Source: Shewanella piezotolerans WP3
GTDB taxonomy: Bacteria; Pseudomonadota; Gammaproteobacteria; Enterobacterales; Shewanellaceae
Length of the DNA: 64,000 nucleotides
Direction: 5' to 3'
NCBI RefSeq assembly: GCF_000014885.1
Contig: NC_011566.1
Span: 310,001-374,000, forward strand
The notes under the pieces were generated by a model. The model searched no databases. It saw only the letters and a list, made by a program, of their open reading frames with translations, and had not been told where the DNA came from. A program made the position numbers and the translations under genes. How positions within the stretch are numbered: position 1 is the stretch's first letter; the number at the start of each line of letters is the position of its first letter. This document shows, one piece after another, positions 53,072-61,952 of the stretch.

Positions 53072-54919
53072 ATGCCAAAATTACGTTCAGCAACCAGTAC
53101 CGAAGGTCGTAACATGGCGGGAGCGCGTGCGCTTTGGCGTGCTACCGGTGTTAAAGATAATGACTTTGGTAAGCCTATTATTGCCATCTCTAACTCGTTC
53201 ACGCAGTTTGTGCCGGGTCATGTGCACCTAAAAGATATGGGGCAACTCGTTGCTGGCGCCATTGAAGAAGCGGGCGGTATCGCTAAAGAGTTCAACACCA
53301 TTGCGGTTGATGACGGGATAGCCATGGGCCACGGCGGTATGCTTTATAGCTTGCCATCACGTGAGCTGATTGCCGACAGTGTAGAGTACATGGTTAATGC
53401 TCACTGCGCCGATGCTTTGGTGTGTATCTCAAACTGTGACAAGATCACCCCAGGCATGCTGATGGCAGCTTTAAGATTGAATATCCCAGTGATTTTTGTC
53501 TCTGGTGGACCGATGGAAGCGGGTAAAACCAAGCTGTCGGATAAGCTAATTAAGCTCGATTTAGTCGATGCCATGGTCGCTGGCGCTGATGACCGCGTAT
53601 CAGATGCTGACAGCGAACAGATTGAACGTAGCGCTTGCCCAACCTGCGGCTCTTGTTCAGGCATGTTTACCGCCAACTCAATGAACTGCCTAACAGAAGC
53701 GTTGGGTCTATCACTGCCGGGCAATGGCTCAATGCTCGCAACCCACGCCGATCGTCGCGAACTGTTTTTAGAGGCCGGTCGCCGTATAATGGATTTAACG
53801 ACTCGTTACTACCGTGATGATGACCAGTCTGCACTGCCGCGTAATATCGCCAACTTTAACGCCTTTGAAAATGCCATGACGCTAGATATCGCCATGGGGG
53901 GCTCAAGCAACACGGTATTGCATCTACTTGCAGCTGCAATTGAAGCTGAAGTTGATTTCAGCATGGACGATATCGACCGTTTATCTCGTCTGGTGCCACA
54001 TTTGTGTAAGGTTGCACCTTCTACGCCTAAATACCACATGGAAGATGTTCACCGCGCAGGTGGGGTGATGGGTATTTTGGGTGAACTTGACCGTGCAGGT
54101 TTGCTACATAACGACGCTTACCATGTTGCCGGAAGTAATTTGGCCGAAGTACTGGCTAAATACGATATTGCTCAAAGCAAAGATGAAGCGGTGCATAAGT
54201 TCTTCTCGGCAGGCCCTGCTGGTATTCCAACGACGAAAGCCTTTAGCCAAGATTGTCGCTGGGACAGCGTCGATATTGACCGAGAAGCGGGCTGTATTCG
54301 TACTCGTGAATTCGCGTTTAGCCAAGAGGGCGGCCTTGCAGTTCTATCTGGTAACGTGGCGCTTGATGGCTGTATTGTTAAAACGGCCGGTGTTGAGGTG
54401 GAAAACCATACCTTTATCGGTAGCGCTCGGGTGTATGAGAGCCAAGACGATGCCGTAGCGGGTATTTTAGGTGGTGAAGTGGTTGAAGGTGACGTGGTGG
54501 TTATTCGTTACGAAGGCCCGAAAGGCGGCCCTGGTATGCAAGAGATGCTCTACCCAACCAGTTACCTCAAATCACGCGGTTTAGGCACTAAATGTGCGCT
54601 GATTACTGATGGTCGATTCTCCGGTGGTACTTCGGGCTTATCGATTGGTCATGTTTCACCAGAAGCTGCTGCGGGTGGCACTATCGCATTGGTTAATACT
54701 GGTGACAGAATCGAGATTGATATCCCTGCGCGCTCAATTAAGTTAGCCATTAGCGATGTTGAACTTGCAGCGCGCCGCACTGCAATGGAAGCGCTCGGCA
54801 AAGATGCTTGGAAGCCCGTTGGACGAGTTAGACAAGTGTCGATGGCACTCAAAGCTTATGCATTACTTGCCACCAGTGCCGATAAAGGCGCGGTACGTGA
54901 CACCAGTAAACTGGGCTAA
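53072..54919 (+). CDS. ilvD: Dihydroxy-acid dehydratase IlvD
   Basis: A 615-residue Fe-S dehydratase that converts dihydroxyisovalerate to the 2-oxo acid. The cluster Cys residues lie in CISNCDKITPGM (near residue 122) and CPTCGSCSGMFTANSMNCLTEALGLSLPGNG (near 190-220). DGRFSGGTSGLSIGHVSPEAAAGG near 515 is the conserved C-terminal signature. Length is as usual. It is 740 bp from ilvE, separated by the repeat array, and 19 bp from ilvA. Confidence 0.95.
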   Translation: MPKLRSATSTEGRNMAGARALWRATGVKDNDFGKPIIAISNSFTQFVPGHVHLKDMGQLVAGAIEEAGGIAKEFNTIAVDDGIAMGHGGMLYSLPSRELIADSVEYMVNAHCADALVCISNCDKITPGMLMAALRLNIPVIFVSGGPMEAGKTKLSDKLIKLDLVDAMVAGADDRVSDADSEQIERSACPTCGSCSGMFTANSMNCLTEALGLSLPGNGSMLATHADRRELFLEAGRRIMDLTTRYYRDDDQSALPRNIANFNAFENAMTLDIAMGGSSNTVLHLLAAAIEAEVDFSMDDIDRLSRLVPHLCKVAPSTPKYHMEDVHRAGGVMGILGELDRAGLLHNDAYHVAGSNLAEVLAKYDIAQSKDEAVHKFFSAGPAGIPTTKAFSQDCRWDSVDIDREAGCIRTREFAFSQEGGLAVLSGNVALDGCIVKTAGVEVENHTFIGSARVYESQDDAVAGILGGEVVEGDVVVIRYEGPKGGPGMQEMLYPTSYLKSRGLGTKCALITDGRFSGGTSGLSIGHVSPEAAAGGTIALVNTGDRIEIDIPARSIKLAISDVELAARRTAMEALGKDAWKPVGRVRQVSMALKAYALLATSADKGAVRDTSKLG

Positions 54920-54938
54920 TCGATTGAAGAGGTAGTTT

Positions 54939-56489
54939 ATGTTGGCACTAGCATCACAATCACAACTGGATCTGGCGCACTATTATCTACAGAAAATATT
55001 ATTGTCTTCTGTATATGATGTGGCCAAAGTCACCCCGCTTTCAAGCCTTAATAAGCTGTCGGCGCGTATTGGCTGCCAAGTTTTTTTAAAGCGTGAAGAT
55101 ATGCAGCCGGTGCATTCTTTTAAACTACGGGGGGCTTACAATAAGATTGCTGAGCTAACTAAAGAGCAGTGCGAGTGTGGCGTGGTGTGCGCATCTGCTG
55201 GTAACCATGCTCAAGGTGTGGCGATGTCTGCTCAAGCGCGAGGGATTAGTGCTGTTATTGTGATGCCTGAAACTACGCCGGATATTAAAGTCGATGCTGT
55301 TAGGCGCTTAGGTGGTGAAGTCGTCCTGCATGGCCAAGCGTTTGACCAAGCCAATGCCTATGCACAAAATCTATCTAAGACAGAGGGGCGTGTTTATGTA
55401 GCGCCGTTTGATGATGAAGCGGTTATTGCTGGCCAAGGCACTGTGGCACAAGAGATGGTGCAGCAACAGCGTGACCTTGAAGTGGTATTCGTACCTGTCG
55501 GTGGCGGTGGTTTAATTGCGGGGGTTGCCGCTTACTATAAAGCAGTGATGCCGCAAGTTAAGATCATCGGTGTAGAGCCAGAAGACTCTGCCTGTTTAAA
55601 GGCGGCGCTCGATGCCGACGAGCGTGTTGTGTTACCGCAAGTCGGTTTATTTGCCGACGGCGTAGCAGTTAAGCAAATTGGCGCTGAACCATTTAGGCTT
55701 GCTCGTGAATATGTGGATGATGTGATTACCGTTAGCTCTGATGAAATTTGCGCAGCGGTTAAAGATATTTTTGAAGATACTCGCGCCATTGCTGAGCCTT
55801 CGGGCGCATTGTCGTTAGCGGGTCTTAAAAAATATGTTGGCAATAATGGCAAGGGCGAAAAGCTCGGTGCGATATTAAGCGGTGCCAATGTTAATTTTCA
55901 TGGTTTACGTTATGTGTCAGAGCGCTGTGAACTCGGCGAACAAAAAGAAGCAATTTTGGCGGTTAAAGTGCCAGAGCGTCCGGGAATATTCCTGCGTTTT
56001 TGCGAGCTGCTGGGTAAACGGGCGATGACGGAGTTTAACTATCGTTATAGCAGTCGCGACAAAGCGGTGGTGTTTGCGGGTATTCGTTTATCTGAGGGGC
56101 AAGCTGAAGTTGATGAGATCATTGCCAACCTAGAGTCTGAAGGCTTTGGGGTGCAAGATCTGTCGCAAGATGAAACAGCTAAGCTGCATGTGCGCTACAT
56201 GGTCGGCGGGCATCCGCCAGAGCCATTAGAGGAGCGCTTGTTTAGCTTTGAGTTTCCAGAGCACCCAGGCGCCTTGTTTAAATTTTTGACCACCTTACAG
56301 AGCAAGTGGAATATCAGTTTATTCCATTACCGTAACCATGGTGCAGCCTACGGCAGAGTGTTAGCTGGCTTTGAAGTGCCTGAGAGTGACAATCTTGCAT
56401 TTCAGCAGTTTTTGACTGAGCTTGGTTTTGTTTATCAAGAGGAAACCAAGAGCCCAGCTTATAAGCTGTTTCTAGATAATCGTGATTGA
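54939..56489 (+). CDS. ilvA: Threonine ammonia-lyase (biosynthetic) IlvA
   Basis: A 516-residue PLP enzyme deaminating Thr to 2-oxobutyrate, the first step to isoleucine. The PLP Lys is in QPVHSFKLRGAYNKI (near residue 60), the phosphate-binding loop is FVPVGGGGLIAGVA (near 190), and the C-terminal ~190 residues carry two ACT-like regulatory domains (KVPERPGIFLRFCELLG and EFPEHPGALFKFLTTL) that bind isoleucine and valine. It is the last gene of ilvGMEDA, and the reactive enamine it makes is the substrate of RidA (12.1 kb). Confidence 0.95.
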   Translation: MLALASQSQLDLAHYYLQKILLSSVYDVAKVTPLSSLNKLSARIGCQVFLKREDMQPVHSFKLRGAYNKIAELTKEQCECGVVCASAGNHAQGVAMSAQARGISAVIVMPETTPDIKVDAVRRLGGEVVLHGQAFDQANAYAQNLSKTEGRVYVAPFDDEAVIAGQGTVAQEMVQQQRDLEVVFVPVGGGGLIAGVAAYYKAVMPQVKIIGVEPEDSACLKAALDADERVVLPQVGLFADGVAVKQIGAEPFRLAREYVDDVITVSSDEICAAVKDIFEDTRAIAEPSGALSLAGLKKYVGNNGKGEKLGAILSGANVNFHGLRYVSERCELGEQKEAILAVKVPERPGIFLRFCELLGKRAMTEFNYRYSSRDKAVVFAGIRLSEGQAEVDEIIANLESEGFGVQDLSQDETAKLHVRYMVGGHPPEPLEERLFSFEFPEHPGALFKFLTTLQSKWNISLFHYRNHGAAYGRVLAGFEVPESDNLAFQQFLTELGFVYQEETKSPAYKLFLDNRD

Positions 56490-56498
56490 TAAGTGATT

Positions 56499-56677
56499 AT
56501 ACCAATTGCATTAAAAGTTTGACGATACAGCGTTTTGAATCCCGCACAACGTGAGCCCCTCAGTCTTTCCACTTCTGCTTTGCATTGGTTTAAAAGGGAA
56601 TAATTTCTTTGCCGATGCGCTTTGAATTGAAAAGACTGAGGGGCTCTGAACTGGCCAAATACTTAATGCAATTGATG
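56499..56677. mobile_element. MITE-like element with terminal and internal inverted repeats
   Basis: A 179-bp non-coding segment. The ends ATACCAATTGCATTAAAAG and, reversed from the right, CCATCAATTGCATTAAGTA are inverted repeats. A second pair, GAGCCCCTCAGTCTTT and AAAGACTGAGGGGCTC, lies inside, so most of the element can fold back. A degenerate half copy lies at 19285-19356. It separates the ilvA stop from the operon terminator. Confidence 0.7.
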
Positions 56678-56691
56678 GGGATTGGAACCAA

Positions 56692-56719
56692 TGAAAGGGC
56701 GCATTAGCGTCCTTTTTTA
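56692..56719 (+). terminator. Rho-independent terminator of the ilv operon
   Basis: AAAGGGCGC-ATTA-GCGTCCTTTTTT (arms 56694-56702 and 56707-56715, one G-T pair) with a T run, downstream of ilvA and beyond the MITE. Confidence 0.8.
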
Positions 56720-56992
56720 TATGTTCTGCTACTGGGTCAGGCATCATCAATCCTATGCATTCGACTTGAATTCGTTTGTCAGGAAATACTCTGAGTAGAT
56801 CAACTTCTTATACTGATCGCTATAAGACCGTTTGGCTATAGTTTTACCGCTGTTTTTGTAATATGGTCTTATACCAAATAACAATAATATTTTTTGGTAT
56901 AACACTGTAGCCATGTAGGGCTTTTGTTTAGGCAAAATCAATCGGCAGTTCAGTCTTAACCGCAGCACAGTATTTGTTTCTAAGGAAATGTA
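56720..56992. repeat. Fragment of the second MITE family and a short hairpin
   Basis: AATACTCTGAGTAGATCAAC (56785 on) and the following CTTATACTGATCGCTATAAG match the right end of the element at 29884-30260. Further on TATACCAAATAACAATAATA and TTTTTTGGTATA (about 56871-56903) form a TATACCAAA/TTTGGTATA hairpin. The rest is the promoter region of the aminotransferase gene. No credible ORF. Confidence 0.5.
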
Positions 56993-58135
56993 ATGTTAAT
57001 AGCACCCTATATCGAACCGTTTAATCCACCACGCAGAGTGCTGATGGGGCCGGGGCCTTCAGACGTTTATCCAGAGGTACTCGCAGCTCAAGCAAAGCCG
57101 ACTATTGGTCATCTAGACCCATTATTTGTTGGTATGATGGATGAGTTAAAGTCTTTGATTCAATATGCATTTCAAACCAAAAATGAGATGACATTAGCTG
57201 TGTCAGCACCAGGCAGTGCAGGCATGGAAACTTGTTTTGTTAACCTGGTTGAGCCAGGTGAAAAAGTCATTGTTTGTCGCAATGGTGTCTTTGGTGAACG
57301 TATGCGCCAGAACGTCGAACGTGTTGGTGCTATCGCTGTAATGGTTGATAACGAGTGGGGCGAAGCGGTATCGATTGATGACGTTGCCATTGCATTAGCT
57401 GAAAACCCAGATGCTAAGTTTCTTGCCTTTGTGCATGCCGAGACTTCTACTGGAGCGCTTTCTGACGCTAAAGCCTTATGTGCGCTCGCTAAGCAGCACA
57501 ACTGTTTATCAATTGTTGATGCGGTTACATCGCTTGGTGGCGTAGAGCTGAGAGTTGATGAGTGGGGAATTGATGCTATCTATTCAGGTAGTCAGAAGTG
57601 TCTATCTTGTGTACCGGGGTTGTCGCCAGTGTCATTTTCACCCGCAGCAGTAGAGAAAATGAAAGCACGCAAGACTCAAGTGCAGAGCTGGTTTCTCGAT
57701 CAAACACTGGTGATGGGTTACTGGACAGGTGAGAGTGGCGGTAAACGTAGTTATCACCATACTGCCCCTGTTAATGCGCTATATGCACTGCATGAATCAT
57801 TGCGTCTGTTGTCGCTTGAAGGGCTTGAGCATGCATGGCAACGCCATGCGGATATGCATCAAGTATTGCGTCATGGGCTGCAGCGCCTTGGGCTCAAATT
57901 TGTAGTGGCTGAAGCGGATAGATTACCGCAGCTAAACGCGGTATATATTCCTGAAGGTATCGATGACGCTAAAGTACGTAAGCAGCTACTTGAGAACTAT
58001 AACCTTGAAATTGGTGCTGGTCTTGGCGCCTTAGCTGGCAAGGCATGGCGCATCGGTTTGATGGGGTACGCCGCCCGGCGCGAAAATGTTGCGTTGTGTA
58101 TTAAGGCCTTGGATGAAGTCTTGGTTAAGGTGTGA
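56993..58135 (+). CDS. Alanine/serine-glyoxylate aminotransferase family protein (class V)
   Basis: A 380-residue fold-type I, class V PLP aminotransferase. PPRRVLMGPGPSDVYPEVL at the start, the PLP Lys in IDAIYSGSQKCLSCVPGLSPVSF (near residue 200) and KRSYHHTAPVNALYAL are typical of alanine-glyoxylate and serine-glyoxylate aminotransferases. It would remove glyoxylate with an amino donor, or act on a related pair. AAGGAAATGTA precedes the ATG. Single gene with its own terminator. Confidence 0.88.
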   Translation: MLIAPYIEPFNPPRRVLMGPGPSDVYPEVLAAQAKPTIGHLDPLFVGMMDELKSLIQYAFQTKNEMTLAVSAPGSAGMETCFVNLVEPGEKVIVCRNGVFGERMRQNVERVGAIAVMVDNEWGEAVSIDDVAIALAENPDAKFLAFVHAETSTGALSDAKALCALAKQHNCLSIVDAVTSLGGVELRVDEWGIDAIYSGSQKCLSCVPGLSPVSFSPAAVEKMKARKTQVQSWFLDQTLVMGYWTGESGGKRSYHHTAPVNALYALHESLRLLSLEGLEHAWQRHADMHQVLRHGLQRLGLKFVVAEADRLPQLNAVYIPEGIDDAKVRKQLLENYNLEIGAGLGALAGKAWRIGLMGYAARRENVALCIKALDEVLVKV

Positions 58136-58159
58136 GACTTGATAGCTTAAGTTTTAAAG

Positions 58160-58195
58160 TTAAGGCTGCGTATAACTAAGCAGCCTTAATTATTT
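58160..58195 (+). terminator. Rho-independent terminator
   Basis: AAGGCTGC (58162-58169) pairs with GCAGCCTT (58180-58187), followed by AATTATTT, 25 bp past the aminotransferase stop. The T content after the stem is modest. Confidence 0.65.
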
Positions 58196-58235
58196 CGCTT
58201 CTTTTATTGCTTTAACTTCCTGCTTCACCAGCTAT

Positions 58236-59060
58236 TCAGGAATTGCTACCGAAGCTTACCGATAGTAACTGCTGATCACTGCTGAAGTCCGAGATTCTTT
58301 CTGGCAATACATACAACAGCTTACCCATAACTTGTTCAGTATTAACCAGACCATAAATACGACTATCTTTACTGTTTCTTGATTGATCGCCTAATACATA
58401 TAGGTAGCCTTTTGGCAGCTTAAAGCTTTCAGAGTATTGGCAGTCTTGTGCATAGTCTGCTTGGTAATGTGTTTGCCACTGATTACTCGCGTCATTTTGA
58501 ACCCAAGTATTGGCTACTCCATTAATAAACACTAAGTTCATACATTCGGTGACGTTATCTCCGGCTATGCCATGAATGCGCTTTTCTAAATATTCGCCAT
58601 TAATTTCAAATGAGACGATATCGCCATTTGTAAGCTTATTCCGGTCAAAATAGATATTCTGTAAAACAAACTCACCGTTGTTAATGTGAGTAATACTAGA
58701 GTTATGACTGATCTTGGCTTTGGCATATCCGCTGAACTGCGAGAAATGTGTCACGCTGTAATAAATCACAATAAGGTAAGATAACACCATTAAGGCAGGG
58801 ACTTTTATGGCTTGATTGCCTTTCGTGTTTCTAGGGAGAAAAGCAATGACGATACCGACAGCTATCACTAAATGAAGCGAGATAAACCAAGCAATTAGTC
58901 CCTGTGGGGTATCGGCTAGACCTAAAAATCGCAACGATGGGAGCAAAAGAAATGCCGCTATATAGAGGCTAAACCCTAGTTTTCGGTAACCTAAAAGTAC
59001 GCTAGCAACCCCAGGTAAAGGAGAAAGTAAAAGTGCCGCAGCTCTTGTTTTTGAAATCAA
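58236..59060 (-). CDS. S26 signal peptidase I-like protein with N-terminal membrane domain
   Basis: A 274-residue protein. The first ~115 residues hold about four membrane helices, more than in LepB. The C-terminal part is a type I signal peptidase domain: the catalytic Ser is probably in HNSSITHINNGEFVL (box B, poorly conserved), the Lys in YLEKRIHGIAGDNV (box D), and box E is YLYVLGDQSRNSKDSRIYG. The domain is small for a housekeeping LepB. It is encoded 71 bp after a small peptide gene in the same direction, so it may process that peptide. Activity is likely but not certain because box B is divergent. Confidence 0.75.
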   Translation of the reverse strand: MISKTRAAALLLSPLPGVASVLLGYRKLGFSLYIAAFLLLPSLRFLGLADTPQGLIAWFISLHLVIAVGIVIAFLPRNTKGNQAIKVPALMVLSYLIVIYYSVTHFSQFSGYAKAKISHNSSITHINNGEFVLQNIYFDRNKLTNGDIVSFEINGEYLEKRIHGIAGDNVTECMNLVFINGVANTWVQNDASNQWQTHYQADYAQDCQYSESFKLPKGYLYVLGDQSRNSKDSRIYGLVNTEQVMGKLLYVLPERISDFSSDQQLLSVSFGSNS

Positions 59061-59083
59061 AAATTCATTCCATTTTAGTGATG

Positions 59084-59112
59084 ATTTAAAATAAGCAGCT
59101 CGAAAGGCTGCT
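59084..59112 (-). terminator. Partial terminator/attenuating hairpin between peptide and peptidase genes
   Basis: On the minus strand AGCAGC-CTTTCGA-GCTGCT (arms 59112-59107 and 59099-59094) is followed by TATTTTAAA. It lies between the small peptide gene and the S26-like gene. It would lower read-through, giving more peptide than peptidase message. Confidence 0.6.
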
Positions 59113-59131
59113 CATTGAGGTTCATGCTATT

Positions 59132-59371
59132 TTAGGCTGTTCTAGTACCATCATCATGAGGTCTTCCTGCACCATCTGCATCTTTAGCGTCATCACGAGG
59201 TTTGTCCCGCAATCCCATTTCATCTAGCATGTCTTCCCACATTTCAAAGTAACCGTCAATAATACCTGGACTTCCATCTCTACCGGGAGCGCCCGCTCCG
59301 GTAATCATTTTAGTTTCCCCGAGCTTAAGTTCTCGTGTTGTGTTCGATTCGAATAATTTTAACTTTCGCAT
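59132..59371 (-). CDS. Small peptide with double-glycine-type leader-like N-terminus
   Basis: A 79-residue protein starting MRKLKLFESNTTRELK behind AAGGG (the frame is open 2 codons more to a GTG). The N-terminal part LKLGETKMITGA fits the double-glycine leader pattern: Leu at -12, Glu -8, Ile -4, Gly -2, Ala -1. The rest is short, Gly/Pro/Asp-rich (APGRDGSPGIIDGYF, then MWEDMLDEMGL, and a charged tail RPRDDAKDADGAGRPHDDGTRTA-like). No Cys. An S26-like peptidase gene follows. This could be an exported peptide or bacteriocin-like precursor, but no transporter or immunity gene is seen nearby. Confidence 0.6.
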   Translation of the reverse strand: MRKLKLFESNTTRELKLGETKMITGAGAPGRDGSPGIIDGYFEMWEDMLDEMGLRDKPRDDAKDADGAGRPHDDGTRTA

Positions 59372-59501
59372 AGGCACCCTTAAATATATCTAAACATTGA
59401 GATGATAGGATGGCATGCATAGATGCAGCTTTCTTGTTTAAAACTCAAATTCAATATTTATTCATGAACATAAACTCAGTCTAGTTCTAAGGTATTATCC
59501 C

Positions 59502-60593
59502 TTATTTTAATGCCCACCAATGAGTTGTTTTATGGATTTCATTGACTGCGAGGAGCTCTCCCATCTTTGGGGTAACGATTTCTACATTAGCATCACTGGC
59601 AAGCTGAGCGATTTGATTTAATGGGTCATACCAACTGTGAAAAGCCAGATCGAAGGTGCCATTATGGATCGGCATCATCTTCTTTCCCTGCAGGTCGATA
59701 TGAGCTTGTAAGCTCTGCGCTGGCGTCATATGAATAGTTGCCCAGTCCTTATCATAAGCTCCAGTTTCAACCATGGTTAAGTCAAATGGACCAAAGCGTT
59801 CACCTATCTGCTTGAAGCCATCAAAGTAGCCCGAGTCACCGCTGAAGTACAGTGAACTGCTGCTAGATTTGATTACATAAGACGCCCACAAGGTTTCATT
59901 CTTATCGAACAGACTACGGCCAGAGAAATGCTGCGTCGGTGTGGCGGTGATTGTTACATCATCGAGCTTAAACGCCTGCCACCAATCTAATGGGTGAATA
60001 TGTTCGCTAACGACGCCCCAATCTTTAAGATGTTTATCTACTCCTAGTGGCACCACAAAATGACTTACGCTAGTGGCGAGCTGTTTAATGCTTGCTTTGT
60101 CTAAGTGATCGTAATGATCGTGACTGATGATCACTCCATCGATCTCAGGCAGATCTGTCAGCGCGATAGGTGGCTGGTGGAAACGTTTAGGGCCAGCAAA
60201 GCTAAATGGCGAGGCGCGTTCACTAAAGACGGGATCGATAAGCCAGCGCTGACCATTGACTTGTAAAAAGATACTTGAGTGACCGAGGCGAATGACACTG
60301 TCTTGGTTTTTGGGCAATTGATTCAGCTGCTCAGCTGTTACTGCGATAACTGGAATGCTCGTATTAGGTGTCGCATCCACCCGGGTCTCGGTAATATAGC
60401 GCTTAAGCAGCGGTAATATGGCGGTATCGTCACTAAAAGTCGGACTGGTATTCACAAAGCCACCTTTAGCTTTATGGTGCGCCAGTTGCTCAGTGGCATT
60501 AACTTCACTGAGATTATTTGTTGATGTACACGCTGTCGTTGCCAACATAATGCCTCCGATAGATAACAAGATACAGATGATAATGAGTTTCAT
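59502..60593 (-). CDS. MBL-fold metallo-hydrolase lipoprotein
   Basis: A 363-residue metallo-beta-lactamase-fold hydrolase. The N-terminus MKLIIICILLSIGGIMLATTACTS ends in a lipobox, so it is lipid-anchored outside the inner membrane. The zinc motif is VIISHDHYDHLDKAS (HxHxDH, near residue 160), with further His in FVVPLGVDKHL and MPIHNGTFDLAFHSWYDPL. It resembles the NAPE-PLD/RomA/UlaG-like branch. The gene is divergent from a TetR regulator with a clear shared operator, so its expression is presumably repressed by that regulator. Confidence 0.8.
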   Translation of the reverse strand: MKLIIICILLSIGGIMLATTACTSTNNLSEVNATEQLAHHKAKGGFVNTSPTFSDDTAILPLLKRYITETRVDATPNTSIPVIAVTAEQLNQLPKNQDSVIRLGHSSIFLQVNGQRWLIDPVFSERASPFSFAGPKRFHQPPIALTDLPEIDGVIISHDHYDHLDKASIKQLATSVSHFVVPLGVDKHLKDWGVVSEHIHPLDWWQAFKLDDVTITATPTQHFSGRSLFDKNETLWASYVIKSSSSSLYFSGDSGYFDGFKQIGERFGPFDLTMVETGAYDKDWATIHMTPAQSLQAHIDLQGKKMMPIHNGTFDLAFHSWYDPLNQIAQLASDANVEIVTPKMGELLAVNEIHKTTHWWALK

Positions 60594-60606
60594 AGTGACA
60601 GATTAA

Positions 60607-60631
60607 AGTAAACTATACAGTGTAGTTTACT
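60607..60631. promoter_or_regulatory. TetR-type operator between divergent genes
   Basis: AGTAAACTA-TACAGTG-TAGTTTACT has perfect 9-bp arms (60607-60615 and 60623-60631), 14 bp from the metallo-hydrolase start. A further half site AGTAAACT lies at 60646-60653. Its place between the hydrolase and TetR genes suggests the TetR protein controls both. Confidence 0.75.
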
Positions 60632-60711
60632 AATTTATTTTGAAAAGTAAACTGCTGAGTGTAAAATGAGTGGGTGAATGCTAGCTGCTATTGATTAAGG
60701 CTTTGAAAGGT

Positions 60712-61320
60712 ATGAATAAAAAATTAACTCGCTCAGAAATAAAACATAAGGCAGTCATCGATGCTGCTATTACAGAGTTTCGTGCTAAGGGTTTTAAGGC
60801 AGCAAGCATGGATGATATTGCTAAGCGGGCTGATGTTTCTAAGCGAACGGTGTACAACCATTTTCCCAGTAAAGAAGCCTTGTTCGGCGCGATTATGCAA
60901 GAGATGATGTCGATGCTGTGCGCGTTAGAAAGCGTACCTTACAGTGCGAATGCGTCGCTTAAATCGCAGCTTACCTTACTTGCTAATCATGAAATAGCCT
61001 TACTAAAAGCGGAAGGATTTATCGCGACTTCAAAAGTGATTATTGCCGAAGCTATTCACTCGCCAGAATTGATAGAAGAAGCGATGCAGCAGCTGAGTAA
61101 GCAAGAGTCTCCTATGGCCAATTGGTTTGAATCAGCCATTAAGGCTGGTGTGATAAAAGCGAGCAGCCCTGAGATGTTAGTAACGCAGTTTTTAGCGGTT
61201 ATTAAAGCGTTCTGTTTCTGGCCACAGTTGATACAAAACGCCCCATTTCCTGATGATGCAAAAACAGCAGAGGTTGTTGATACAGCAGTAGAGATGATCA
61301 TTAAACAGTATGGTGTTTAA
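60712..61320 (+). CDS. TetR/AcrR family transcriptional regulator
   Basis: About 202 residues. The N-terminal HTH (VIDAAITEFRAKGFKAASMDDIAKRADVSKRTVYNHFPSKEALFGAIM) is followed by the helical ligand-binding domain with a C-terminal TetR_C-like region. ATG 60712 is chosen; the frame reaches a TTG at 60691. It is divergent from the MBL-fold hydrolase gene with an operator between them. The ligand is unknown; it may be a substrate of the hydrolase. Confidence 0.85.
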   Translation: MNKKLTRSEIKHKAVIDAAITEFRAKGFKAASMDDIAKRADVSKRTVYNHFPSKEALFGAIMQEMMSMLCALESVPYSANASLKSQLTLLANHEIALLKAEGFIATSKVIIAEAIHSPELIEEAMQQLSKQESPMANWFESAIKAGVIKASSPEMLVTQFLAVIKAFCFWPQLIQNAPFPDDAKTAEVVDTAVEMIIKQYGV

Positions 61321-61388
61321 TGACGCTGCCCGATATCGGTACCATAAATTAATAGGCATTACCTAGATTTGCTGAGGGAATAGCTATA

Positions 61389-61952
61389 ATGAAGTATATG
61401 ATTATATTGGTTTTATTATTAATATCATTTCATGTTGATGCCAAAAATTGTAAAAAAGGTCAGAGTTGCGGAAACTCATGTATATCATGGAACAAGATCT
61501 GCAGAATTGGTACATCACCTGATTATATTTCAAAAGAAAGCAAGTTAGTTAAAACATCGCTAAGTAATCAAGATATTCAAGTTAGCATATCTAAAGTTGC
61601 AGGTTTTGAGCAAACTGACGAGGTTGTTTTTGGGTGTGAAACTAGTTGGGGAGCTATAGTCGATAGGTTTATATTTAATGACAATGTAACTTATGTAATT
61701 GATAAAGCGGTAGCAAAAATTAGATCTAGGTTCGAGGAACGTGAAGAGGCTTTAAGTGTTGAATTAGAAAAAGAAGTAAGGATTCAATATAGGAACTTAT
61801 TAGGTAGCTCATTATTTAATGAACCAACAATTAAAGAGATAAAGACACACTCTCATAAAATGAAAAAAGATTATATTCCATCTTGTGTAACGCAGTCTTT
61901 TGAGTTAAGTAGTAAAAAAATACTTCACTTAGCCAATAAAATGCATAAATAG
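61389..61952 (+). CDS. AT-rich secreted protein with Cys motif
   Basis: A 187-residue protein of unknown function. The signal peptide MKYMIILVLLLISFHVDA (about 18 residues) is followed by KNCKKGQSCGNSCISWNKIC, a compact five-Cys module also seen in small exported proteins of mobile regions. The remainder is helical and charged (IRSRFEEREEALSVELEKEVRIQYRNLL). Codon and base use are much more AT-rich than in neighbours, which suggests recent transfer. It lies next to a family B repeat. Confidence 0.65.
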   Translation: MKYMIILVLLLISFHVDAKNCKKGQSCGNSCISWNKICRIGTSPDYISKESKLVKTSLSNQDIQVSISKVAGFEQTDEVVFGCETSWGAIVDRFIFNDNVTYVIDKAVAKIRSRFEEREEALSVELEKEVRIQYRNLLGSSLFNEPTIKEIKTHSHKMKKDYIPSCVTQSFELSSKKILHLANKMHK

